Positions 42,863-53,399 of a DNA stretch of 64,000 nucleotides are shown here, one piece after another. The translations under genes were made by a program, and so were the position numbers. The DNA comes from Streptomyces shenzhenensis. Lineage in GTDB: Bacteria > Actinomycetota > Actinomycetes > Streptomycetales > Streptomycetaceae. Positions within the stretch are counted from its first letter, which is position 1. Every line of letters begins with the position of its first letter. The notes beneath the pieces are model-generated. The model was given only the letters and a program-made list of their open reading frames with translations, searched no databases and was not told where the DNA came from. Location: positions 1 to 64,000 of the forward strand of contig NZ_PENI01000021.1 of NCBI RefSeq assembly GCF_003688995.1. The letters are read 5' to 3'.

Positions 42863-43794
42863 ATGATCCGGCGGCATCGCCGTGCGCTCACGCTCGCGAC
42901 TTGTGGACTCGCCTCGCTTCTCGCTCTGTCCGCCTGCTCCTCGTCCTCCACGGGCGGCTCGGGCGACACGGGGTACGCGCAGAGTGCGGACAAGCTGATC
43001 CTGGGCATCGTCCCCGACCAGCAGGGTGCCGCGACCCAGTGGGAACCCCTGGTGCAGTACCTGGAGCAGTCGCTGGACAAGGACGTCGAACTCGTCGAGT
43101 CGGTCGACTACGCGGCGCTGATCGAGGCCTCGGTGGCCGGACACCTCGACATGGGCGTCATCTCCGCCTTCAGCTACGTCGCGGCCTCCAACGCCGGTGC
43201 GAAGTTCGACCCGATCGCCGCCGTCGTCGAGGAGGAAGGCGGCGAGCCGGGGTACGACTCGGTCGCGATCGTCCCGAAGGACTCCGGCATCACCGATGTC
43301 GCGGGCTTCAAGGGCAAGAAGGTGTGCTTCGTCGACTACGGCTCGACGTCCGGCTATCTCTACCCCAGCGCGACCCTGCTCGATGCCGGGGTCGACCCGG
43401 AGAAGGACATCACCCCGGTGATGGCCGGCGACCACAGCCTCTCCGCGCAGAAGACGGCGCAGGGGGTGGAGTGCGACGCCGGGTTCGCGCAGAACTCGGT
43501 CGTCGAGACGACCGGCGTCACGGACGGCCTGTTCAAGGAGGGCGACCTGCGGATCGTGAACCGTACGGAGATCCCCGGCAAGCCGATCGTCGTCTCCACC
43601 ACGCTGCCGAAGGACGTACAGAAGGCCATCACCGACGCACTGGTGGGCATTTCGGTCCCGAAGATCGCCAAGAGCGGGATCAAGACGCCGGACGGATTCG
43701 TCTCGCAGTTCTGGAGCGCGGTCGCGACCGACGACTCCTACTACGACGGTGTCCGTGAAGTCTGCGAACTCACGAAGTCCGCGCAGTGCCGGCC

Positions 43795-43798
<4 letters not shown>
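42863..43798 (+). CDS. phnD: PhnD-like phosphonate-binding lipoprotein
   Basis: A 311-residue ABC substrate-binding protein of the phosphate/phosphite/phosphonate type. A lipoprotein signal ends LLALSAC (Cys25). The binding-protein landmarks are LILGIVPDQQGAATQWEPLV, VESVDYAALIEASVAGHLDM, FVDYGSTSGYLYPSATLLDA and ECDAGFAQNSVV. In PhnD the GSTSGY-type loop holds the phosphonate group. It is first in a tight operon with ATPase, permease, dehydrogenase and phosphonopyruvate hydrolase. Upstream in-frame ATGs give no lipobox spacing. Confidence 0.88.
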
Positions 43799-44616
<818 letters not shown>

Positions 44617-44620
<4 letters not shown>

Positions 44621-46275
44621 CCGACCTCCGGACGCCCCCCGCCCCGGTCGCCTCGGCGGCCGGGCCGGCACCCCAAACCCCTCGATCGTTCCGCTCGGTG
44701 CTCGCGGCCGTCACGGCGGGAACCATCCTTGTGGCAGGCCTGTGGTCCATCTCGTCGCTGGACTTCACACCGACGGAGTTCGTGGACAACTGGCCGCACG
44801 TCACCCGGTTCTTCGAGCGCGCCATGCCGATCGAGTTCCCCGGCACGGGAGAGATCGTCACCCTGACGCTGCTGACTCTCGCCATCGTCGTGTGCGGGAC
44901 GTTGCTGGCCGCCGTGCTCTCGGTGCCCGTGGCGCTCCTCGCCGCCCGCAACGTCGGGACCGGCCGGCTCTCGGTGCTGCTCGGCCGCTTCCTCGGACTG
45001 TACTCACGGGCCGCGCCGGACATCGTCCTGGCACTCGTCTTCGCCTCCGTCCTCGGGAACGGACCCCTGCCGGGCATCCTGGCTCTGGGGATCCACTCGG
45101 TCGGGATGGTCAGCAAGCTGTTCGCCGAGGCGATCGAGCAGATCGACGAGGGGCCACGACGCGCGCTGCGTGCGGCCGGTGCAGGCCCGGCCCAGGAGTT
45201 CTTCTCCGGAATCCTGCCCCAGGTGACGCCGAGCTGGATCGCTTCGGTGCTGCACCGCAGCGACATCAACCTCCGCGCCTCCGCGATCCTCGGCTTCGTC
45301 GGTGTCGGCGGGCTCGGCGACCTGCTCGACAAGTACCTCGGCACGTTGGACTACGGCGCGGCCATCGGAGTGGCCCTGATCCTCTTCCTGCTCTGCCTGG
45401 TGTTCGAGGTGCTGTCCTCCGCGCTGCGGCGGTCGATCCTGGCCCCGGCACGGTCCCCGGGCATCCGGCGGACCGCCGAAGGTCCGGCGGATCCCCGGCG
45501 CAGGCCGTGGACCTCCGCCCGTATCCGGGGTCATGTCTTCGCCTGGAGCGCCGTCGCGGTGGTGGCCGGCTCGCTGTGGACCGCGGCCGGACAGGCCCGC
45601 ACCTCCGGCGTCGACTTCTGGGCGAACGCCGGGTACGCCTGGGGCCGGATGTGGCCACCCGCCCTGAGCGAGACCACGCAAGGGAAGATCGGCCCGGCAC
45701 TTCTGGAGACGGTGCAGATCGCCCTCGCGGCAACGCTGCTCTCTCTGGTCCCGGCGCTGGTGCTTGGCGTCCTGTCCGCACGCAACGTCACACCTCACCC
45801 GGTGGTGCGCACCGTTTCCCGCGGAATCCTGGTAAGCGTCCGAGCGATCCCGGAACTGATCCTGGCGCTGCTGTTCATCATCATGACCGGAATGGGTTCC
45901 ACGGCAGGGGCCCTCGCCCTCGCGGTCGGAGGCATCGGGCTGCTCGGCCGGCTTGCCGCCGACTCGATCGAGGAAGTCCCACCGGGGCCGGAACGAGCCC
46001 TGCGCGCCGCCGGCGCCTCCCGGAGCCAGGTGTTCGCGGCGGCGACCTTCCCCCTGTCGCTTCCCGCTCTGGTTTCGCACACGTTCTATCTGTTCGACAG
46101 CAACCTTCGCGGCGCGGTCATCCTCGGCATCGTCGGCGGTGGAGGCATCGGCTTCATGCTCCTGCGGGCCCAAAGCGGCGACCAGCACGAGATGACCGCA
46201 CTGCTGCTGTGCGTCCTGGCCCTCATCACCGTCGTGGAGTTCCTCGCGATGGGGGCGCGCAGGGCCTTCCGCTGA
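44617..46275 (+). CDS. phnE: PhnE-PhnE fusion permease
   Basis: A 552-residue permease with two complete PhnE-type domains in one chain (about 35-290 and 345-552). Each has an EAA loop that docks the ATPase: EGPRRALRAAGAGPAQEFFS in the first and PGPERALRAAGASRSQVFAA in the second. Around 12 TM helices in all. Most PhnCDE systems use a homodimer or two genes; here they are joined, so the pore is a fixed pseudo-heterodimer. ATG 44617 overlaps the ATPase stop (ATGA). Confidence 0.9.
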
Positions 46276-46401
46276 CCGCGGAACGCGCCCGGTCACCCTC
46301 GTCCAACGGCGCAGACACCCCACGCAGCGGTCGCGCCGAGCGGCACCTTGTTCCCTTTCATCTCATTCAGCGGCGTCGAGCCGCGTTCACAGGAGTTCGC
46401 A

Positions 46402-47331
46402 TTGCTCAATCCACCTGGAGAAACCACCCGGCGTCCCCTGCACATCGGTTTCGTCGGATACGGCGAGGCAGGTTCAGCGATCGCCAACGGGCTGGCGCGA
46501 GAGCCGGGAACGGTCGTCCATGTCTACGACCCGACCTTCACCGGCCGCACAACGGCGGCCGGCCGCACCGCCCCCGACTCGCTCGTCGTAGCCACCTCGG
46601 TCGGCGCACTGACCGCAGCCTGCACCATCGTGCTCTCGACCGTCGTCGCAGCCGCCGCAGTGGCCGTGGCGGAGGAGTTGGCCCCCCACGTCGGGCCCGG
46701 CCACCTGGTGGCGGACCTCAACTCGGTCTCCCCCGCCACGAAGGAGCGGATCAGCACGATCGTCTCGGCGAGCGGTGCGGCCTTCGTCGAGGCCGCGATC
46801 ATGACCAACATCAGCGCCAACGGCCACGGCACCCCGATCTACGCGTGCGGAGAACGTGCCGGTGAATTCGCCGCCCTGGTCGGCGAGCGAGGCATGAACG
46901 TGGACAACCTGGGTCCTGACCTCGGACAGGCGTCGGCGACCAAGATGTTCCGCAGCATCATCGCCAAGGGCCTGGAGGCACTTCTCCTGGAAAGCCTCAC
47001 CGCGGCCGCCCGTTACGACGTCGCGGACCGGGTCCTGGCGAAGGTCGAGGAAGGCTACCCGGGACTTCGCTGGTCGGCCCTGGCGGACCACCTGCTCGGC
47101 CGCACCGCCGTGCACGGGAGGCGCCGGGCGGACGAGATGTTCGAAGTCGCCGCGACCTTGGAGGAGTTGGGAATGTCGCCGTTCATGGCAGCCGGGGCCG
47201 CCCACCGCATTCGCGAGAGCGGAACCGCTCTGGAAGGCGCCTTCGCCACCGCCCCGTCCCGCTACCAGGACGTCGTCGCGATCCTCGCTGCTCCCCTCCC
47301 CCACTCCGCCACCGAAGGGCAGACCCGATGA
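46402..47331 (+). CDS. 6PGDH/beta-hydroxyacid-dehydrogenase-like protein (DUF1932)
   Basis: A 309-residue NAD(P)-binding dehydrogenase. The Rossmann motif IGFVGYGEAGSAIANGL is followed by STVVAAAAVAVAEE, LVADLNSVSPATKERI, and a helical C-terminal DUF1932-type domain. TTG 46402 has AGGAG at 6-nt spacing; a TTG at 46348 is possible but lacks a ribosome site. It sits between the transporter and the phosphonopyruvate hydrolase, whose ATG overlaps its stop. Inference: it may make phosphonopyruvate by oxidising 3-phosphonolactate, a beta-hydroxy-phosphonate that resembles the family's beta-hydroxyacids. Confidence 0.8.
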   Translation: MLNPPGETTRRPLHIGFVGYGEAGSAIANGLAREPGTVVHVYDPTFTGRTTAAGRTAPDSLVVATSVGALTAACTIVLSTVVAAAAVAVAEELAPHVGPGHLVADLNSVSPATKERISTIVSASGAAFVEAAIMTNISANGHGTPIYACGERAGEFAALVGERGMNVDNLGPDLGQASATKMFRSIIAKGLEALLLESLTAAARYDVADRVLAKVEEGYPGLRWSALADHLLGRTAVHGRRRADEMFEVAATLEELGMSPFMAAGAAHRIRESGTALEGAFATAPSRYQDVVAILAAPLPHSATEGQTR

Positions 47332-48212
47332 CCACCCGATCCGAGAAGAACCGCAGGCTGCGGGAGATCTTGAACAGTGACGGGCTCGGCACCGTCATGG
47401 CCGCGCACAACCCCCTGTCCGCGCTCCTTGCCGAGGAGGCCGGGTTCGACGCGATCTGGGGCAGCGGCTTCGAACTGAGCACGAGCTACGCCGTGCCGGA
47501 CGCCAACATCCTGGCCTGGAACACCCACCTGGACCTGATGCGCGCGATCGCGGACCGCACCGGCATCCCACTCGTGGCCGACATCGACACCGGATTCGGC
47601 AACGCCGTCAACGTCTCTTATCTCATCCCGATGTACGAGGCCGCCGGAGTCTCGGCAGTCGTGATCGAGGACAAGAACTTTCCCAAGGACACCAGCCTGC
47701 GGGTCGGGGGCCGGCCGAAGCTGATCAGTCCGGCGGAGTTCTCCGGAAAGATCGAGGCCGCCGTGGCGGCCCGGCAGAGCCCCGACTTCACGATCATCGC
47801 CCGCACCGAGGCCCTGAACGCCGGGCTCGGCCGGGAGGAGGCGATCCGGCGCGGTCTGGCCTACGTCGAGGCCGGCGCCGACGCCTTGCTGATCCACTCG
47901 AAGCAGCCGACGTCCGAGGAGATCATCTCCTTCGTCGAGGCATGGCCGAGCAGCGTCCCGCTGGTGATCGTCCCCACCGCGTTCCCCGAGCTCACCGAGG
48001 AGGCGGCCCGGGATCTGGGCAAGATCAAACTGGTCATCTACGGCAACCACGCCGTCCGTGCGGCGATCGGCGGTATGCGTGATGTCTTCGCGCGCATCCG
48101 CCGTGACGGCGGGATCCACACGGTGACACCGGATCTGCCGGCCACCCAGGACGTCATCGAGCTGGCGGGTGACGCCCGGATGCGAGCCGTCGAAGAGCAC
48201 TTCCTGCGGTGA
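47328..48212 (+). CDS. palA: Phosphonopyruvate hydrolase (PEP mutase/ICL superfamily)
   Basis: A 294-residue enzyme of the PEP mutase/isocitrate lyase superfamily. It has the Mg site VADIDTGFGN (Asp85, Asp87), the flexible lid IEDKNFPKDTSL (Glu114-Asp115-Lys116) and IYGNHAVRAAIGG. PEP mutases have Asn in the lid (TNS); here it is DTS with Thr122, the residue marking phosphonopyruvate hydrolase (PalA of Variovorax). Whole-length similarity as I recall it (MAAHNPL, WGSGFEL, SYAVPDANIL) also favours PalA. Expected reaction: phosphonopyruvate to pyruvate plus phosphate (EC 3.11.1.3). Overlaps both neighbours by 4 bp. Confidence 0.88.
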   Translation: MTTRSEKNRRLREILNSDGLGTVMAAHNPLSALLAEEAGFDAIWGSGFELSTSYAVPDANILAWNTHLDLMRAIADRTGIPLVADIDTGFGNAVNVSYLIPMYEAAGVSAVVIEDKNFPKDTSLRVGGRPKLISPAEFSGKIEAAVAARQSPDFTIIARTEALNAGLGREEAIRRGLAYVEAGADALLIHSKQPTSEEIISFVEAWPSSVPLVIVPTAFPELTEEAARDLGKIKLVIYGNHAVRAAIGGMRDVFARIRRDGGIHTVTPDLPATQDVIELAGDARMRAVEEHFLR

Positions 48213-49228
48213 CGACGTCGACCGAGTCCGCGGTGGCGGCCGAGAACACCGGCCGCCACCGCGGCGGACTACCGCCCCTGCCGGCGGTCGGGTTCGGGCA
48301 TTTCGGGATCTCACTCGGACTGTGCGGGCTCGCCGGAACATGGTCGGTGGCACGGACGGCGCTGGGAACCTCGCCCTGGGTCGCGAACGTCCTCTGGTCG
48401 TCGGCGGCCGGCACATGGCTTGTTCTCATCGCGTTGTACGGCATCGGCCGCCGGGGACGGTTGTCGGGTCTGGCAAGTGAACTACGGCATCCCGTGTCCG
48501 GAACGTCCGCGGCCCTGATACCCCTCGTCGGCTCCCTCCTGGCGACACACCACGCCCTCGACATGCCTGCCGTGGCACGCTGTGCGGCCGGGGTGTTCGC
48601 CGGGATCTCCCTGGTGATGGCCGTATATCTGCTCAGTCGCTGGTTCACCGGAGAAGCCGGCATCGCGGCCGTGCATCCGGGCTACATGGTGCCGACTGTC
48701 GCCGCGCCCTTCGTATCGAGCTCGGCCCTGGGGAGCGTCGGAGAGCACTTCGCGGCGGAGATCCTGTTCGGCGTCGCCCTCGTCGCATGGGGATTCATCG
48801 GCGCGGTGGTCGTGTGCAGGCTGTTGCTCGGCGACAGGCTCCCGACGCCGCTCGTCCCGACGCCGGCCATCCTGCTGGCGCCGCCGGCCGTCGGAGGGAT
48901 CTGTTGGATGAACCTCAACGGCGACGAACCTGATCCGCTGGCCCGGACGCTGGTCGGTGTGACCATCGCGATGGCCCTGGTACAGGTTTCGCTGCTCGGG
49001 ACCTATCGGCGGCTCCCCGTCAGCGTCGCGTTCTGGACCTTCACCTTTCCGGTCTGCTCCGCCGTCGCCTTCCTCCTGCGGTGGGGGGCCGCCGAACCGT
49101 TCAACGGATTCCGTGCCGTGGGCACCCTGCTGCTCGGGGGAGTCACGCTGCTGGTGCTCGTCGTCGCGGCCCTGGTGACGCGATCTGCTCTGAAAGGAAC
49201 GGTTCAGCAGCGCCGAGACGTCGTCTGA
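48209..49228 (+). CDS. TDT-family (TehA/SLAC1-like) transporter
   Basis: A 339-residue membrane protein with about ten TM helices and the TDT (tellurite-resistance/dicarboxylate) pattern: PAVGFGHFGISLGLCGLAG at the start, and GYMVPTVAAPFVSSSALGSV in the middle. TDT proteins carry C4-dicarboxylates, sulphite or anions. Its GTG overlaps the palA stop (GTGA, 48209-48212), so it is the last gene of the phosphonate operon and may move an anion product or substrate. The choice of substrate is open. Confidence 0.83.
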   Translation: MTTSTESAVAAENTGRHRGGLPPLPAVGFGHFGISLGLCGLAGTWSVARTALGTSPWVANVLWSSAAGTWLVLIALYGIGRRGRLSGLASELRHPVSGTSAALIPLVGSLLATHHALDMPAVARCAAGVFAGISLVMAVYLLSRWFTGEAGIAAVHPGYMVPTVAAPFVSSSALGSVGEHFAAEILFGVALVAWGFIGAVVVCRLLLGDRLPTPLVPTPAILLAPPAVGGICWMNLNGDEPDPLARTLVGVTIAMALVQVSLLGTYRRLPVSVAFWTFTFPVCSAVAFLLRWGAAEPFNGFRAVGTLLLGGVTLLVLVVAALVTRSALKGTVQQRRDVV

Positions 49229-49325
49229 GTCACGCTCGTCGCCGGACGACACGTCGGTGAAACCGGCGCTGCGGTCAGCCGGCCGGAACCGCACCGCGCG
49301 CGCCAAGGGACCTGTCGGGTTCCCG

Positions 49326-50354
49326 TCATGGTCGGTTCAGCAGGCGGCGTGGGTTGTCGACCATGATGCGCCGGACCAGCGCCTCCCCCGCGTCGCCGTC
49401 TCCGGCAAGGCGGCCGATGGCGGGGGCGATGCGACGGAAGAGGTGCTCGTAGCCGTTGCCGCCGTTGTGTCTCAGGTTGGCCTGGGTCCACAGGTCGCCA
49501 CCGATGATCAACTGCTCGGCGAAGCCGGCCTCAAGGAGCCATGCCACCATCTCCAGACGCTCGGCGTCGGTCGGATTGCGAAGCGACGGATCGCCGTAGT
49601 AGAAGTCCGAGCCGAATGTGTCGTAGGCCAGAACGGCGCCGCGACGTGCGACGGCCTCGTGATAGCTCCGGTCGAAGTTCTCGTCGAGATGACCGACGAT
49701 GACGCGATCGGCCGGCATCCCCTCCTCCAGCAAGGTATCGAGGATCTTCACCCCGGCCTGCTCGCGGAAGGAGAGATGGACATAGACGGCCGTACCGGTC
49801 TGCGCGCCGGCGCGGGCGGCGGCTCGGAGCACCCGCCACTCCGCGTCGGTGATCGGGGAGCTGGTGCCGATCTCTCCCAACAGGGCCGGCCGGATGCCGG
49901 TGCCGTCGATGCCTTCGGTCAGCTGCGTCACGAACCCTGCGGCGATCTCGTCGACGTCCGCCTTCTTGATGTGCTCCGGCATCGCGTTCTCGACGTACCA
50001 GCCGGCGCCGACACAGACATGGACGCCGCTTCGCCGGGAGATCTCGGGCAGTTCCTCCAGCCTGCGCCCCATGCCGGGGAGAGTGAGCTCCAGCACGCCG
50101 CTCGCTCCGCCCGCCTTCGCGGCCAGCAACTCCGCGACGGCGACGTCGGGGTCGTGCAGCACGAGGTTCTCGGGCAGCGAGAGCGCGTTCCAGCGCAGAT
50201 AGCCCATCAGCTCCGGCCCGATCTGCGCTCCTGCGGGCGGCTCCTCCACCGGAGGCTTCGCCCAGACCCGTAGGTCGCTGAGGAGATGCTCGTGCATGGA
50301 GGTGGGGCCGAGCCGCTCGGGCTCGATCGGGCCGAGGACGGTGTGGATAGGCAT
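49326..50354 (-). CDS. Phosphotriesterase-family hydrolase
   Basis: A 342-residue TIM-barrel metal hydrolase of the PTE family (phosphotriesterase/lactonase/PhpHD). Metal residues: His21 and His23 in SMHEHLL, a carboxylate in LLGEIGTSS (Glu where many members have a bridging Lys), His in VYVHLSFR and in VIVGHLDEN, and Asp in IIGGDLWTQ. Members hydrolyse organophosphates, lactones or amide-like bonds. It is 9 bp downstream of the GMC gene and co-directional, so the two form an operon read from the GGATCC-box promoter at 51895. Confidence 0.83.
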   Translation of the reverse strand: MPIHTVLGPIEPERLGPTSMHEHLLSDLRVWAKPPVEEPPAGAQIGPELMGYLRWNALSLPENLVLHDPDVAVAELLAAKAGGASGVLELTLPGMGRRLEELPEISRRSGVHVCVGAGWYVENAMPEHIKKADVDEIAAGFVTQLTEGIDGTGIRPALLGEIGTSSPITDAEWRVLRAAARAGAQTGTAVYVHLSFREQAGVKILDTLLEEGMPADRVIVGHLDENFDRSYHEAVARRGAVLAYDTFGSDFYYGDPSLRNPTDAERLEMVAWLLEAGFAEQLIIGGDLWTQANLRHNGGNGYEHLFRRIAPAIGRLAGDGDAGEALVRRIMVDNPRRLLNRP

Positions 50355-50363
50355 GGTTCGGGC

Positions 50364-51881
50364 TCAGACTCTCTTGATCAGGAACTGTGCGATGCGCTCC
50401 CCGATCACCACAGCGGGCATCGCGGTGGTGGCACGCGGAGTGACGGGCATGATGGAGCAGTCGGCGACATAGCAGCCCGCGATGCCGTGGACCTGGCCGT
50501 CGTTCCCGACCACGGCAGTCGGGTCGTCGGCCGGGCCCATCTTGCAAGTGCCGACCGGGTGCCAGTAGTTGTCCGGGTTCGCCTCGACGTGGCGGACCAG
50601 GCCGTCCAGTCCGCCGGTCTCCGGCCCGGGGTGGATCTCGGTCCCCACGAGGTCGCGCATCGCCGGTGCGGCGGCGATCTCACGCAGCTGCATCATCCCC
50701 TCGGCCAGCACCTGTGCGTCGTGGCGGTCGGGGTCGGAGAGGAAGCGGTGGTCGATGAGCGGCTTGGCCTCCGGATCACGGGTCAGGATCCGCACATGGC
50801 CTCGGGAGTGCGGGAGCAGCGCCCCCACGCCGCAGCTCCACCGCTTCTCCGCGCCTCGGTGGGTGGGGCTGTAGGGCAGGAAGTGGAGATCGAAGACATC
50901 CGGATCGAAGCTGGAGGCCGCCTTCGCCATCGCCTGCTCGTCCGGCGCCCACCCCGTCGCCCGCAGTTCGTCCATGGCACGGGCCATCTTCTCCGACCCG
51001 CTCCAGCTCATCAGCGCGAACGGCTGGTCGTGCAGGTTCTCGCCGACACCCGGCAGATCCGCCACGACCTCGATCCCGAGTCCCCGCAGCAGTCCTGGCG
51101 CACCGATGCCCGACCGCTGCAACACCTGCGGCGAGTTGTACGCTCCCCCGGCGACGACGACCCGCGCCGCGCGTACGGTGTGCGCCGCTCCGCGCCAGTG
51201 GACGAGGACGCCGGTCGCGCGGCCGTGCTCGACCACGACCCGGTCGACGTGTGCGTCGCCGACGATCCGTAGGTTCGGCAGCTGCCGGGCGGGGTCGAGG
51301 TACGCGAAGGCGGTGTTCCACCGAACACCGTCGACGATGTTGTTGTCCTCCGGGGCGAACCCGACGGTCTCGTCGAGGTTGTTGAGGGTGTCCAGCTGCG
51401 GCAGGCCGACAGCGGTTCCGCCGTCGTACCATGCGCGCTGCCACGGGGTGAGCTCTGCTGCCCGGTAACGCTTGACCCGCATCTTGCGCGTCCCCTCCTC
51501 GAACAGCGGGAGGAGTTCGTCGGTCGACCAGCCGGCGTTACCGGCCTCGGCCCAGCCGTCGTAGTCACGGCGGTGTCCCCAGGTCTGGGTGGTGCCGTTG
51601 AAGTCCGAACAGCCGCCGATCGCCCGGGCGCGCTCGAAGGCGACCTTCACCGGGAGGGTGTCGCCCGAGTCGTAGCCCCAGTCGTTCGAGTGGCCGAGCC
51701 GAGTCGCATCCAGGATGTCGGAGGGCCATGCCTCGGAGCCGAAGGGCCCGAAGTCGGGACCGGCCTCGAGAACCAGCACGTCGGTGCCCGACTCGGCGAG
51801 GCGAGCGGCGACCACGTTGCCGCTCGTTCCGCCGCCGACCACGACCGTGTCGACCTCACGGGGCAAATCTCGCGTCACCAC
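50364..51881 (-). CDS. GMC-family FAD oxidoreductase
   Basis: A 505-residue GMC protein related to choline and alcohol dehydrogenases. FAD site VVVGGGTSGNVVAARLAE (about 14-31), ADP loop VLVLEAGPD, GGCSDFNGTTQTWGH, and catalytic His in NYWHPVGTCKMG with the second conserved position in PRATTAMPAVVIG. It has no signal peptide. GTG 51881 (or 51878) follows GAGAGGAC. Divergent from the amidase; both face the tandem GGATCC boxes. Likely substrate is an alcohol or hydroxylated amide/amine from the nearby pathway (inference). Confidence 0.87.
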   Translation of the reverse strand: MVTRDLPREVDTVVVGGGTSGNVVAARLAESGTDVLVLEAGPDFGPFGSEAWPSDILDATRLGHSNDWGYDSGDTLPVKVAFERARAIGGCSDFNGTTQTWGHRRDYDGWAEAGNAGWSTDELLPLFEEGTRKMRVKRYRAAELTPWQRAWYDGGTAVGLPQLDTLNNLDETVGFAPEDNNIVDGVRWNTAFAYLDPARQLPNLRIVGDAHVDRVVVEHGRATGVLVHWRGAAHTVRAARVVVAGGAYNSPQVLQRSGIGAPGLLRGLGIEVVADLPGVGENLHDQPFALMSWSGSEKMARAMDELRATGWAPDEQAMAKAASSFDPDVFDLHFLPYSPTHRGAEKRWSCGVGALLPHSRGHVRILTRDPEAKPLIDHRFLSDPDRHDAQVLAEGMMQLREIAAAPAMRDLVGTEIHPGPETGGLDGLVRHVEANPDNYWHPVGTCKMGPADDPTAVVGNDGQVHGIAGCYVADCSIMPVTPRATTAMPAVVIGERIAQFLIKRV

Positions 51882-51894
51882 GCCCGTCCTCTCA

Positions 51895-51923
51895 TTGGAT
51901 CCGTGATTGCATGAATTGGATAC
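51895..51923. promoter_or_regulatory. Tandem GGATCC boxes (site A)
   Basis: TTGGATCC (51895-51902) and TTGGATAC (51916-51923), 21 bp apart, between the divergent GMC (minus) and amidase (plus) genes. The same paired boxes with the same spacing occur at 56559 and 63263. Confidence 0.7.
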
Positions 51924-51971
51924 TATCAGTCGGGCGTGCGGTGTGACAGGACCGTTCCGACGAGTTGGGAG

Positions 51972-53399
51972 ATGCCGGTGGACGAGCAGCTGTGTGCATG
52001 GCCGGCGCAGCGGATGGCTCAGGCCGTCCGGCGCCGTGAGGTGAGCGCCGTCGAACTCGTCTCGGCGCATCTCGATCGCATCGAGCAGGTCAACCCGGCC
52101 GTCAACGCGGTGGTGAGCCTGGTGCCCGAGCAGGCGCTCGCCCAGGCCCGCGAGGCCGACGCTCGCGCAGCACGCGGCGACGCCCTGGGACCACTGCACG
52201 GCCTGCCGGTGGCGATCAAGGACCTCATGGACACCGCGGGCATCCGTACGACCTACGGCTCCCCGATCTACGCCGACCATGTGCCCCGTCATGACGCACT
52301 GATCGTTCAGCGCATGCGCGAGGCGGGCGCCATCGTCGTCGGCAAGACCAACACGCCGGAGTTCGGCGCGGGTTCACACACCTTCAACCCTGTCTTCGGC
52401 CCTACCCGCAACCCCTATGCTCTCGACCGCTCGGCCGGCGGAAGCAGCGGTGGCGCCGCTGCCGCGCTGGCGGCCCGCCTCCTCCCGCTGGCGGACGGCT
52501 CCGATCTGGGGGGCAGCATTCGCAACCCGGCGTCGTTCTGCAACGTCGTGGGGCTGCGTCCCTCAGCAGGCAGGGTGGGATCCACGCGGCCCGGCGACGC
52601 ATGGGATCCGGCGTCCGTCCTGGGGCCGATGGCACGCTCGTGCGCCGACGTTGCTCTGCTGCTGTCCGTCATCGCCGGGCCGGACGACCGCGCCCCGCTC
52701 TCCCTCCCCGAGGACGGCGCGGCTCTGGCGGTCATCGCCCCCTACTCCTTCCGGGGTGCCCGGGTGGCGCTGTCGCGTACCGTGGACGGTTTGCCGTTCG
52801 AGCCGGCCGTCGCCCGGGTCATGGACCAGGTCGCCACGCGCCTGGCCGGACTCGGGGCCGAGGTGGTGGAGGTCGAGCCCGACCTCTCGGGAGCGGACGA
52901 GGCGTTCCAGACACTGCGCTCCCTGGAGTTCGTGGCTTCCTACGCCACGGAGGTCCGCGCACACCCGGCCCTGGTGAAGCAGTCGGTTCGCGACGATGTC
53001 GCCTGGGGCATGGCATTGACCGCCGAGCAGATCGCGCGGGCGCAGGCGCTGCGTGCCGAGGTCTTCCGCCGGACGCAGGCTCTGGTCGCCCGGTTCGACC
53101 TCCTCATCGCCCCCACCTCCCAACTGCCGCCGTTCCCCGTCGAGTGGGAGTACCCCAGACGGATCGCCGGGGTTCCCATGGATCGCTACTACACCTGGCA
53201 GCGGTCATGCACCCGGTTGACGACGACCTGCCTCCCGGTGCTGGCCCTGCCGGCGGGATTCACCGATGAGGGCCTGCCCGTAGGAGTGCAGTTCGTCGGA
53301 CGTCACCGCGGTGAGCAGCGCCTGCTCGCCCAGGGCGCGGCGTGGGAAGAGGCGGTCTCCGACATCATGGCCCGGCAGCCGAACGTGGTTCCGGCATGA
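51972..53399 (+). CDS. Amidase signature-family hydrolase
   Basis: A 475-residue amidase with the Ser-cisSer-Lys triad visible: Lys83 in PVAIKDLMD, cis-Ser158 in SAGGSSGGAAAALA, and nucleophile Ser182 in DGSDLGGSIRNPAS. Family members cleave many amides, so a role in releasing ammonia or an amine from an amide in this cluster is plausible. ATG 51972 (MPVDEQL) after GTTGGGAG; an earlier in-frame start at 51936 lies nearer the operator. Its stop overlaps the start of the oxidoreductase remnant. Confidence 0.9.
   Translation: MPVDEQLCAWPAQRMAQAVRRREVSAVELVSAHLDRIEQVNPAVNAVVSLVPEQALAQAREADARAARGDALGPLHGLPVAIKDLMDTAGIRTTYGSPIYADHVPRHDALIVQRMREAGAIVVGKTNTPEFGAGSHTFNPVFGPTRNPYALDRSAGGSSGGAAAALAARLLPLADGSDLGGSIRNPASFCNVVGLRPSAGRVGSTRPGDAWDPASVLGPMARSCADVALLLSVIAGPDDRAPLSLPEDGAALAVIAPYSFRGARVALSRTVDGLPFEPAVARVMDQVATRLAGLGAEVVEVEPDLSGADEAFQTLRSLEFVASYATEVRAHPALVKQSVRDDVAWGMALTAEQIARAQALRAEVFRRTQALVARFDLLIAPTSQLPPFPVEWEYPRRIAGVPMDRYYTWQRSCTRLTTTCLPVLALPAGFTDEGLPVGVQFVGRHRGEQRLLAQGAAWEEAVSDIMARQPNVVPA

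Noticed and set aside
47328..48212. Phosphonate biosynthesis through PEP mutase
   Set aside because: No phosphonopyruvate decarboxylase is present, the lid has Thr not Asn, and an importer sits in the same operon; breakdown fits better.
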